DNA of 8,011 bases from JAJFUG01 sp964473155 (GTDB lineage: Bacteria > Gemmatimonadota > Glassbacteria > GWA2-58-10): assembly GCA_964473155.1 (NCBI GenBank), contig CAYYNT010000108.1, forward strand, positions 1 to 8,011, read 5' to 3'. The notes under the pieces were generated by a model, which worked only from the letters and a program-made list of their open reading frames with translations, was not told where the DNA came from and ran no database searches. How positions within the stretch are numbered: the stretch's first letter is position 1; the number at the start of each line of letters is the position of its first letter. This document shows positions 1-5,875 of this stretch, one piece after another. The translations under genes and the position numbers were made by a program.

Positions 1-119
1 CGGACGAGTTGCGCGGCCCCGCTGGCTTTGCTGCTTTCGCCAAAACGAAAGCAGATCAAGAAGTTACAATATGTGTCAAACCTCGTAATCACCAGGAATT
101 TCCCCGGGCAGCTTTGTCT
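1..119. other. Non-coding stretch after the sugar kinase gene, gene-free as far as visible
   Basis: I see no credible gene here. On the minus strand this is the sequence downstream of the PfkB-type kinase stop codon. It holds one perfect hairpin (31-54, listed separately). A minus-strand TTGACA at 79-74 has no matching -10 box at normal spacing, so I do not call a promoter. The short plus-strand reading frame starting near position 9 runs into the antisense of the kinase gene and has no family resemblance or ribosome binding site. Confidence 0.6.
31..54 (-). other. Perfect 9-bp hairpin downstream of the kinase gene
   Basis: CTGCTTTCG (31-39) and CGAAAGCAG (46-54) are exact reverse complements separated by a 6-nt loop. 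The hairpin lies about 65 nt beyond the minus-strand stop codon at 120. It could mark the 3' end of the minus-strand transcript or protect it from exonucleases. No T-run follows on the minus strand (the next bases are CAAAGCC), so it is not a canonical Rho-independent terminator. Confidence 0.45.
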
Positions 120-1100
120 TTAAGTAAGAATAGCCCGGTATTCCTTCAATATTATCCGCCTGTCCTCTCCAGCCATAATCAGAGACCATATCTCGCTTTC
201 TTCTATCGGCGCTGTTGCGCCTGATCTTGCGGAATTGAGCGCCCCAAGGATGTTACCCAGTTTGCAGCATTCCGCCAGACTGCCGCCGCCCAGCCAGGCG
301 GAGAGGAAACCTGCGCTGAAAGCGTCCCCCGAACCGACCGTGTCCACCACCTTCACCCGGTAGCCCGCCGAATAAACAATCTCTCCATCTCTGTCAGAAG
401 CAGCCAGCGCTCCACCGCCTCCAAGGGTGATCACGCAAGCTTTCAGGCCGTATTCCGCCACGCAGCGCGCGCAGAAAGCCGGAAGGTCCAGTCCGCTCCA
501 GCCTATCATTCCAGCAACTTCGAGGGCCTCGGTTCCGTTCAGTTTCAGGATGTCAGCCGTTTTCAGGCATGCCACTGCCAGTTCGGGGCTGTAACAGGCA
601 GGACGAAGGTTCAGGTCCAGAAACCTCAGCGCTCCAGGCGCGCTATCCAGCAGCCGCAGAAGAGTGGCGCGGCCGTTTTCAGTGCGCTGGGCCAGGCTGC
701 CGAAACATATACATCCCGCTTCCCCGGCCGCACGCTCGAGCTCAGCTGTGAACTCGATCTGGTCGTAGGCGGTGTCCGGCAGGATCGTGAAGTCAGGGTC
801 GCCGCCCGGACCCAGTTCCACCCGCACGGAGCCGGTGCCGTACTCGCGGTCCCTCTGGATAAGAGAGCTGTCCAGGCCGAAACCTTTAATCAGCTCAAGC
901 GCCCTGTCTCCCAGTTCATCGCGACCCAGCCGGCTGACCATGCGCACGCTCTGCCCCAGACTGTGCAGGCGGAACGCCAGATTTAACGGAGCGCCCCCCA
1001 GCGCCGGCCCGGCGGGCAGCATGTCCCACAGCACCTCGCCATAGCAGAGGATGGAATTACTATTCATTTCTGGTCGCAACGCCTCCGCTTCCCTCTGCAT
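120..1100 (-). CDS. PfkB/ribokinase-family sugar kinase, fructokinase-like
   Basis: This 326-aa cytoplasmic kinase probably phosphorylates a sugar such as fructose with ATP. Visible family marks: an N-terminal strand CYGEVLWDMLP; the glycine-rich first PfkB signature GGAPLNLAFRLHSLG (about 35-49); FLDLNLRP (160-167); LKLNGTE (185-191), the usual K-x-N-x-x-E metal/phosphate motif; TLGGGG (225-230); and the second signature DTVGSGDAF (253-261), with the anion-hole glycines and predicted catalytic Asp259. Length is normal for fructokinases. The open frame extends upstream to 1268 inside the preceding gene, but a GAGGGAG ribosome binding site (1114-1108) lies 7 nt before the ATG at 1100, which decides the start. 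The ATG at 1067 is a weaker alternative. Only 4 nt (AGCA) separate it from the preceding stop codon, so translational coupling is likely. The family is secure; the fructose specificity is inferred from similarity of the N-terminal half to bacterial fructokinases. Confidence 0.88.
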   Translation of the reverse strand: MQREAEALRPEMNSNSILCYGEVLWDMLPAGPALGGAPLNLAFRLHSLGQSVRMVSRLGRDELGDRALELIKGFGLDSSLIQRDREYGTGSVRVELGPGGDPDFTILPDTAYDQIEFTAELERAAGEAGCICFGSLAQRTENGRATLLRLLDSAPGALRFLDLNLRPACYSPELAVACLKTADILKLNGTEALEVAGMIGWSGLDLPAFCARCVAEYGLKACVITLGGGGALAASDRDGEIVYSAGYRVKVVDTVGSGDAFSAGFLSAWLGGGSLAECCKLGNILGALNSARSGATAPIEESEIWSLIMAGEDRRIILKEYRAILT

Positions 1101-1104
1101 TGCT

Positions 1105-2016
1105 TTACTCCCTCGTAATCCAGCGCACCTTGTAAAGGCGCTCGCCAGGCAATACCAGAGTTCCCTTAGGATTTTGCATCCTGATAATGGAGGTCCACCA
1201 GTCCTTGCCCTCGGCGCGGGTCCAGGCCAGCCGCCCGCTTGCCGGGTCCACGCTGATGCTCTTGACATCCGCGCTGTCTGCCAGGACCGGGTGCGGGCTT
1301 ATTCTCCAGTTGTCCCGGTCGAACAGCCAGCAGTGGTGCGTGGTGCTGACCGCCAGGAAAGATGTCCCCGGCACGGGCTGAAGTTCATGACCCATTCCCT
1401 CGGGAAGGGCGATCAACGCCTGACGGCTCAGATTTCTGAACGAACCGTTCACATACTCAACATTATATATTCGGATATCACTGTCCGCGAGGGCATAGAG
1501 CAGCTTCCGCGTATCGTCCCAGACCACTCCGTGGCCCCAGGGCAGGGGATCGTCAGCCAATTCGCGTCCGGGAGCCGAAAGGTCATAAATGATCAGCCTG
1601 TCTCCAGCGCCGGATTCGGCGTGCGATGCGGCCACGGCCAGGAGATTGCCGGGCAGCAGCTCGGCCGAATGGGCATTGGCCGCAGTGGCGAAAAAGGCCG
1701 CCCGTCCGCTGGAGCGCTCCACCAGGGCCACACCCTCGGATGATGAGGTTACGACTATCCGCCGCCCGCCGTCCACCGGCTTGCAATCATCCGTAGTGGC
1801 GAACTTCGCGCGCATCGAGTCCGGCAACCCGGAACGGTCATCCGCGCGCCAGGACCAGGTTTTTTCCGTTGCACCGCCGGGCTTGAGCCGCAGCACGAAC
1901 ACCTCATCCCAGCCGCAGACAACCATCTCCGGTTGAGCGGAGGCCGCCCGCAGGGTTTCAGCCATAATTGCCAGTACAGCCAGAAGAATCAATCCGGACA
2001 GAACTTTTCTGATCAT
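1105..2016 (-). CDS. Exported beta-propeller-like protein, DUF6528 type
   Basis: The 303-aa product has a clear signal peptide: charged MIRK, hydrophobic VLSGLILLAVLAIMA, and an A-x-A site ending in ASA near residue 27. It is therefore exported to periplasm or cell surface. The mature part has repeated short beta-strand units ending in D/N turns, as in propellers (DEVFVLRL, GVALVERSSG, RLIIYDLS, DIRIYNVE, HHCWLFDRDN). Conserved-looking stretches are TTDDCKPV (74-81), NAHSAELLPG (114-123), WGHGVVWD (160-167) and GHELQPVPG (209-217). I associate these with DUF6528 from memory. The biochemical role is unknown; binding of a carbohydrate or other ligand is only a guess. A GTG at 2028 overlaps the upstream stop codon, but TGAGG (2027-2023) sits 6 nt before the ATG at 2016, so I chose that start. 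It lies 8 nt after the peptidase gene in the same operon. Confidence 0.75.
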   Translation of the reverse strand: MIRKVLSGLILLAVLAIMAETLRAASAQPEMVVCGWDEVFVLRLKPGGATEKTWSWRADDRSGLPDSMRAKFATTDDCKPVDGGRRIVVTSSSEGVALVERSSGRAAFFATAANAHSAELLPGNLLAVAASHAESGAGDRLIIYDLSAPGRELADDPLPWGHGVVWDDTRKLLYALADSDIRIYNVEYVNGSFRNLSRQALIALPEGMGHELQPVPGTSFLAVSTTHHCWLFDRDNWRISPHPVLADSADVKSISVDPASGRLAWTRAEGKDWWTSIIRMQNPKGTLVLPGERLYKVRWITRE

Positions 2017-2024
2017 GGCGGTCC

Positions 2025-3548
2025 TCACAGATCGAGGTTGAACAGATCACTGTATTTACGGCGCAGATAGCTCAGGAACGGACCGGAGTCAAGCGGCTTG
2101 CCGGTCACCACCCGCACCAGTTCTGGCGCCCGGTGACGCATACCCTGCGAGTGGATATTCTCGCGCAGCCAGCCGGTAAGAGCGCTCAAATCTCCTGCCG
2201 CCAGCTTTTCCTCCAGTCCGGCGATGTCTTTCAGCGCCGCGGCGTAGAATTGGGCCGCATAGAGGTTGCCCAGGCAGTAGGTCGGGAAATAGCCGATCAG
2301 TCCGCTGGCCCAGTGGGTGTCCTGAAGGCAGCCGCTGGAGTCATCCGGAACATCCAGACCGAAAAGAGCCTTGAAACGCTCGTTCCAGGCTCCGGGAATG
2401 TCTTTCACCGCCAGATCGCCCCGCACCAGGGAGCGTTCAAGCTCGAACCGCAGGACTATATGCAGGTTGTAGGTCACCTCATCCGCCTCCACGCGGATGA
2501 AAGAGCGCCGCACCCGGTTGACCGCCCGGAGGAAACTCTCCAGCTCCACTCCAGCCAGAGCGTCATGAAAAACGCCTCGCGCCCTGGGCAGGAAATGTGT
2601 CCAGAAGGCCCGGCCCCGCCCGGCCATGTTCTCCCAGAGCCGCGACTGCGACTCGTGGATCGCCAGCGACACCGCCTCGCCCATCGGCGTCCCGTAATGT
2701 TCGCGTTTCAGACCCTGCTCGTACAGGCCGTGCCCGGCCTCGTGCAGGATGCCGAAAAAGGCCTGGGCGAAATTGGCCCGCTCGAAGCGTGTCGTTATGC
2801 GCACATCGCCCGGACCGACAGTGGTGCAGAACGGGTGGACCACCTCATCCAGCCGTCCGGCGCTGAAATCGAACCCCATCGCCGCGGCCGCCATTTCGCC
2901 GAACATGCGCTGACGGTCCACCGGAAAATCTCCCGCCAGAGCTGACGGATCCAGACGCTCACAGGCGCTCTCTATCCTTTCCACCAGCGGCGGCAGAGCC
3001 GCGCCCAACTCGCTGAAAAGGCCCTCCAGGTTCCTTTCACGCTCCCCCGGCTCAAAGTCTTCCAGCAAGGATTCATACGCGGAGCACCCGCAGCCATAGC
3101 AGGCGGCCTGCTCGCGTTTCAGGGCGACAATCCGTTCCAGGCGCGGAGCGAAAAGACCGAACCGGGCGGAACGGCGGGCCTCCACCCAGTCGGCGTGGGC
3201 CAGCGAGGTGGCGCGCGCCAGTTCCTCGACCAGACGGGGAGGCAGTTTCCTGCGACGGTCATAACGCCACCGCAGTTCTCGCAGATTGACCGATATTTCA
3301 GACAGCGGGTCCTCTCCGGCTAAGGCGGACTCGCATTCAGCCAGGCAGTCGCCCACCTCGCCGGAGGTCAGGCGCTCATGCGCCAGCCGCGCTGTCAGAG
3401 CGAGCTGCTCCGCGCGGTGGGCCGCGCCGGAGCGCGGCATGACGGTTTCCTGGTCCCATGCCAGAAGGCAGTTCACGGATTCCAGGGTGACGGCCTCGCG
3501 CGAAATGGCGAGCAGCCTTTCATAAACGGCCATTTTATCTTTCATCAT
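2025..3548 (-). CDS. M32-family zinc metallocarboxypeptidase (carboxypeptidase Taq)
   Basis: This 507-aa cytoplasmic metalloprotease removes C-terminal residues from peptides, probably in peptide turnover. The zinc site is plain: HEAGH at 269-273 (two His ligands and catalytic Glu270), and the M32-specific HESQSRLWEN at 298-307, whose Glu299 is the expected third ligand. Other M32 signatures are WDQETVMP (31-38), TTRF (252-255), IRVEADEVTYNLHI (351-364) and THWASGLIGYFPTYCLGN (411-428). Length matches the family's usual 490-510 residues, and there is no signal peptide or truncation. Two ATGs (3548 and 3545) follow AGAGGA (3558-3553) at 4 and 7 nt, so translation may begin at the second. It is the first gene of the minus-strand operon, and its TGA leads into the exported propeller gene. 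A mobile-like repeat begins only 33 bp upstream of the start codon. Confidence 0.95.
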   Translation of the reverse strand: MMKDKMAVYERLLAISREAVTLESVNCLLAWDQETVMPRSGAAHRAEQLALTARLAHERLTSGEVGDCLAECESALAGEDPLSEISVNLRELRWRYDRRRKLPPRLVEELARATSLAHADWVEARRSARFGLFAPRLERIVALKREQAACYGCGCSAYESLLEDFEPGERERNLEGLFSELGAALPPLVERIESACERLDPSALAGDFPVDRQRMFGEMAAAAMGFDFSAGRLDEVVHPFCTTVGPGDVRITTRFERANFAQAFFGILHEAGHGLYEQGLKREHYGTPMGEAVSLAIHESQSRLWENMAGRGRAFWTHFLPRARGVFHDALAGVELESFLRAVNRVRRSFIRVEADEVTYNLHIVLRFELERSLVRGDLAVKDIPGAWNERFKALFGLDVPDDSSGCLQDTHWASGLIGYFPTYCLGNLYAAQFYAAALKDIAGLEEKLAAGDLSALTGWLRENIHSQGMRHRAPELVRVVTGKPLDSGPFLSYLRRKYSDLFNLDL

Positions 3549-3574
3549 TAATTCCTCTGCGATTCAAGCGGCAA

Positions 3575-3580
3575 ATATTA
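3575..3580 (-). promoter_or_regulatory. Possible -10 box of the carboxypeptidase operon
   Basis: On the minus strand TAATAT lies about 26 nt before the first ATG, directly next to the outer end of element A. Any -35 box would have to come from the element's terminal repeat, and none close to TTGACA is visible at 16-18 nt. This is a weak call. It matters because the insertion would have replaced the original upstream promoter region. Confidence 0.25.
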
Positions 3581-3581
3581 G
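3578..3581. repeat. TTAG, left candidate target-site duplication of element A
   Basis: TTAG here directly abuts the 11-bp terminal repeat of element A and is matched by TTAG at 4201-4204 just outside the other end. A 4-bp duplication of YTAR type is known for some IS5-group elements. The match alone is short, but it coincides exactly with both terminal repeats. Confidence 0.5.
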
Positions 3582-3999
3582 AGGTGTGTTGATAAATTGG
3601 ATTAAATCCCCCTCGTCCCCAGCTTTGTCCGGTTAGGAACTTTCATCACGGGATCGAAAGGTTAGGCTTTTCATGTCCTTTTCCGGCTTGTGGAAAAGGA
3701 CCAAAAGACGCTTTGGGGCCGTAAACTCGCACTGGCTCTGGATTACATTCAACCGGTGGTGTGCACGCAGCCTCTGCACGCTGCCCTGGTTGCGGGGCGA
3801 CGCTGGCGCTGAATGCCCGCCTTACCGCGGAAGCTTTTTCAGGCTTAAGCGTGCCCGCGGCTATTACTCCGCTTCTTTCGCGTGGCTCGGACATACGGCC
3901 CCGGACGGCCCTGAGCGGGCCGCTTGAAAACGAGACCCGAAAACCTGAGGCCGGAGAGCCGGAAAAAGTCTGTCTCTTCCTGGGACTTTCGGCTTAGGA

Positions 4000-4015
4000 T
4001 CACGGTGCACCGTGA
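4000..4015. repeat. 16-bp perfect palindrome in element A
   Basis: TCACGGTGCACCGTGA is an exact palindrome. The 14-bp core CACGGTGCACCGTG occurs two more times in this window (4310-4323 and 7680-7693). It could form a cruciform or RNA hairpin, or be a binding site for a dimeric protein. It belongs to the dispersed-palindrome type common in large environmental genomes. Confidence 0.85.
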
Positions 4016-4072
4016 CCGTAAAGCTCTTTTTGATACTACCAGCAATATCCTAACCGGACATTTCTGCCTCGT

Positions 4073-4160
4073 CCCCCCTTTTCAAGGGGGAGGAAAAGCC
4101 TCGACCGCCGTTTATATGCAAACGATTGGCAACGGCTAAGTTAAGTCCCCCTTAGGGGGA
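4073..4160. repeat. C/G-rich hairpin-bounded insert in the right end of element A
   Basis: CCCCCTT-TTC-AAGGGGG (4074-4090) and TCCCCC-TTA-GGGGGA (4146-4160) are perfect short hairpins about 55 bp apart. Element B shows continuous terminal sequence at the corresponding place, so this block looks like a separate small repeat inserted into or replacing part of A's right end. CCCCCTT/AAGGGGG hairpins are frequent dispersed repeats in bacterial genomes. No gene is inside. Confidence 0.5.
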
Positions 4161-4200
4161 AACAGGGGATTGTGTTCGTAAGCCTTTTTTCAACACGCCT

Positions 4201-4204
4201 TTAG
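4201..4204. repeat. TTAG shared by elements A and C
   Basis: This tetranucleotide is both the right flank of element A and the left flank of element C. A sequential insertion, with one element landing in the duplicated TTAG of the other, would produce exactly this TTAG-A-TTAG-C-TTAG layout. Confidence 0.45.
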
Positions 4205-4306
4205 CCCGGATTATTCACAAATTCGATTTATACAAAGAAAAATCAACCACGAAGTCACACGAAGGTACATAATTTATTGTTTATCAAACTGGTTATCCTT
4301 GTGTAG

Positions 4307-4326
4307 GGACACGGTGCACCGTGTCC
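4307..4326. repeat. 20-bp perfect palindrome in element C
   Basis: GGACACGGTGCACCGTGTCC is fully self-complementary and is preceded by GTAG. It shares the CACGGTGCACCGTG core with the palindromes in elements A and B, although elements A and C otherwise have different sequence. Confidence 0.88.
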
Positions 4327-4340
4327 GAATAATGTTTCAT

Positions 4341-4360
4341 GGGCGAGGCATGCCGCGCCC
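4341..4360. repeat. Imperfect GC-rich palindrome in element C
   Basis: GGGCGAGGCATGCCGCGCCC pairs with itself at 9 of 10 positions, with one A/G mismatch at 4346/4355. It lies 14 bp after the exact palindrome, so the element transcript could fold into two adjacent hairpins. Confidence 0.7.
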
Positions 4361-4435
4361 CGAAAGGAGTTGCGAAAATTTATGAATAATCCGGATTAGG
4401 TAGATGCTTACACTCATTCCGACGTGAAAAGCTTT

Positions 4436-4464
4436 TTGACAGACTCGCATTCCTCTGTCATAAT
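4436..4464 (+). promoter_or_regulatory. Sigma70-type promoter for the photolyase-antiporter operon
   Basis: A perfect -35 box TTGACA (4436-4441) and a near-consensus -10 box CATAAT (4459-4464) are 17 bp apart, the optimal distance. The predicted transcription start is about 4471, giving a leader of about 39 nt to the ATG at 4510. The promoter lies in unique sequence about 40 bp outside element C, so it is separate from the repeats. No clear operator palindrome overlaps it. Confidence 0.75.
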
Positions 4465-4509
4465 ATTATTACCTAAAGCACTCGTAATCCACTCAAAATT
4501 GAGCTGACG

Positions 4510-5850
4510 ATGCTATCCGAGCGTGTTTTCCGTCTTAACCGGGCAGCGGCGCGCCACGGCCCGGTCCTGTACTGGATGAGCCGTGAGCAGCGCGCCGTGG
4601 ACAACCAGTCCCTTGCCGCCGCCCTGGAGCTTGCCCGCGAGAGGAAAGCGCCCTGTCATGCCGCATTCTGCCTGGCCCCGTCTTTCCCCGGCGCTGCCCT
4701 TCGCCACTATGCTTTCATGCTGGAGGGTTTGGGGCAGACCGCACGGGAACTGAACGATCTCGGAATCCCTTTCCATCTTCTGGAGGGTGAGCCGGGCATT
4801 CAGATAGCACGACTGTCCCGCGATCTGAATGCCGGCGGCGTGGTCACTGACTTCGATCCCCTGCGGGTGAAACGCGCCTGGCAGGCGCAGGCCGCCGCGG
4901 CGCTGGAGGTGGAGTTCCTGGAAGTCGACTCCCATAACATCGTGCCCTGCCGTTTTATCTCGAACAAACAGGAGTGGAGCGCTTTCACCCTGAGAAAAAA
5001 GTTTACCCGCCTTCTGGAACATTTCCTTCACGAGCCGGAACCGCTGCCGGAACAGACCGCGAGGGCGGAAATACCGCAGATCGACTGGGACGGGGCGTTG
5101 CGGCGTCTCGATCCGGACCGCGCGGTCCCGCTGGTTGCAAACCCGCGTCCCGGTCCGGACGCCGCGCGGAAACAACTGGCTGAGTTCATCCGTGAGCGCC
5201 TGCCGCGCTACCACCTGGAGCGCAATGACCCAATCGCGGATGTTCAGTCCGGACTTTCACCGTACCTGCATTTCGGTCAGCTCGCTCCTTTGCGGGCGGC
5301 CCTGGAAGTCAGCCGCTCCGGCGCTCCGGCGGCGGCGAGGGAGGCATTCCTGGAAGAGTTGATTGTCCGCAGTGAGCTGGCCGACAACTACTGTCATTTC
5401 AACCCGGACTATGACCGCTGGGAGGGTCTGCCAGCCTGGGCGCGGCGTACTCTGGACGCGCACCGGTCCGACATGCGCGAATACGTTTACACTGTCAGGG
5501 AGTTCGAGGACGGACTGACCCATGACAGCCTGTGGAACGCGGCCCAGGCGCAGATGAAAAAAACGGGTAAAATGCACGGTTTTCTGAGGATGTACTGGGC
5601 CAAGAAAATACTGGAGTGGAGCGAGACACCGGAACAGGCGCAGCAGACTGCCATCTTTCTGAACGACCGCTACTCTCTGGACGGACGCGACCCGAACGGT
5701 TATGTTGGGGTGGCCTGGAGCATGGGCGGCCTCCACGACCGGCCCTGGGCCGAGCGTCCTGTGTTCGGTACCATACGTTATATGAGCCGGGCCGGTTGCG
5801 CCAGAAGGTTCGATCTGGCGAGATTTGTGGATAACCATATTAAATATTAG
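4510..5850 (+). CDS. phr: Class II CPD photolyase (deoxyribodipyrimidine photo-lyase)
   Basis: This 446-aa flavoenzyme uses blue/near-UV light and FADH- to split cyclobutane pyrimidine dimers in DNA. Class II hallmarks are the N-terminal YWMSREQRAVDNQSL (21-35) in the antenna domain; the RFISNKQEWSAFTLRKK segment (148-164); SGLSPYLHFGQ (247-257); RSELADNYCHFNPDYD (287-302); GKMHGFLRMYWAKKILEW (353-370); and NDRYSLDGRDPNGYVG (385-400) followed by WSMGGLHDRPW (403-413). The last blocks form the FAD pocket. Trp342, Trp363 and Trp370 have the 21/7 spacing I recall for the class II electron-transfer tryptophans of the Methanosarcina enzyme. Length is typical. The start ATG has only a weak GAG-type ribosome binding site but lies about 39 nt from a strong predicted promoter start. 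The stop codon is 25 bp before the antiporter gene. Confidence 0.95.
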   Translation: MLSERVFRLNRAAARHGPVLYWMSREQRAVDNQSLAAALELARERKAPCHAAFCLAPSFPGAALRHYAFMLEGLGQTARELNDLGIPFHLLEGEPGIQIARLSRDLNAGGVVTDFDPLRVKRAWQAQAAAALEVEFLEVDSHNIVPCRFISNKQEWSAFTLRKKFTRLLEHFLHEPEPLPEQTARAEIPQIDWDGALRRLDPDRAVPLVANPRPGPDAARKQLAEFIRERLPRYHLERNDPIADVQSGLSPYLHFGQLAPLRAALEVSRSGAPAAAREAFLEELIVRSELADNYCHFNPDYDRWEGLPAWARRTLDAHRSDMREYVYTVREFEDGLTHDSLWNAAQAQMKKTGKMHGFLRMYWAKKILEWSETPEQAQQTAIFLNDRYSLDGRDPNGYVGVAWSMGGLHDRPWAERPVFGTIRYMSRAGCARRFDLARFVDNHIKY

Positions 5851-5875
5851 ATATATTCTGAGATAAGGGGGAAGC

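Larger units (their letters stand above)
3582..4200 (+). mobile_element. Element A: 619-bp TIR-bearing, transposase-free repeat (MITE-like)
   Basis: The outer ends are AGGTGTGTTGA (3582-3592) and TCAACACGCCT (4190-4200), inverted repeats matching at 10 of 11 positions, with TTAG directly outside both. Further in, each end carries a second inverted module with CCCCTCGTCCC and TCCGGTTAGGA (left 3608-3638; right about 4046-4076 in reverse). The middle (3684-4060) is matched by element B in inverse orientation without net length change; its first 49 bases (3684-3732) are identical. No transposase, HNH, reverse transcriptase or other mobility gene is encoded, so it would need a helper in trans. 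It lies between the divergent carboxypeptidase and photolyase genes and may affect both promoters. A regulatory or structured-RNA role is possible but unproven. Confidence 0.7.
4205..4395 (+). mobile_element. Element C: 191-bp TIR-bearing repeat (MITE-like)
   Basis: The ends CCCGGATTATTCACAAATT (4205-4223) and AATTTATGAATAATCCGGA (4377-4395) are inverted repeats matching at 17 of 19 positions, with TTAG at 4201-4204 and 4396-4399 directly outside. The interior holds an ACCACGAAGTCACACGAAGG stretch (4247-4266), a 20-bp perfect palindrome (4307-4326) and an imperfect GC-rich palindrome (4341-4360). There is no reading frame of note. The terminal sequence resembles ends of transposase-carrying insertion sequences I have seen in environmental genomes, but I cannot name the family. 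It most likely derives from such an element by internal deletion. Confidence 0.68.
3549..4509. other. 961-bp divergent intergenic region made mostly of repeat elements
   Basis: No supported gene lies here. From left to right it holds a short leader for the carboxypeptidase gene (3549-3577), TTAG-flanked element A (3582-4200) with a C/G-rich hairpin insert (4073-4160), TTAG-flanked element C (4205-4395), and a unique stretch with the photolyase promoter (about 4400-4509). Short reading frames of 66-84 codons are open on both strands inside element A. They are not conserved better in one frame than in another and are unlikely to be genes. Confidence 0.75.

Noticed and set aside
51..79. Minus-strand TTGACA at 79-74 as a promoter for a gene left of the window.
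   Set aside because: No acceptable -10 box lies 16-18 bp away (ATCTGC is found there), and no downstream gene is visible.
1101..1268. N-terminal extension of the sugar kinase to an upstream start at 1268.
   Set aside because: The extension lies wholly inside the exported-protein gene in another frame, has no family similarity, and a good ribosome binding site serves the ATG at 1100.
2133..2945. A 270-codon plus-strand reading frame opposite the carboxypeptidase gene.
   Set aside because: It is antisense to a well-conserved M32 gene, has no recognisable motif, and is the usual long shadow frame of GC-rich coding DNA.
4000..4361. CRISPR-like array because short repeats recur in the intergenic region.
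   Set aside because: The repeats are palindromes at irregular distances within different elements, with no regular repeat-spacer units and no cas gene.
82..4490. CTCGTAATC recurs at 82-90, about 1112-1120 and about 4481-4489, the last just upstream of phr, suggesting a shared operator.
   Set aside because: One copy is inside coding sequence, the positions relative to promoters differ, and a 9-mer occurring three times in 8 kb is within chance expectation.
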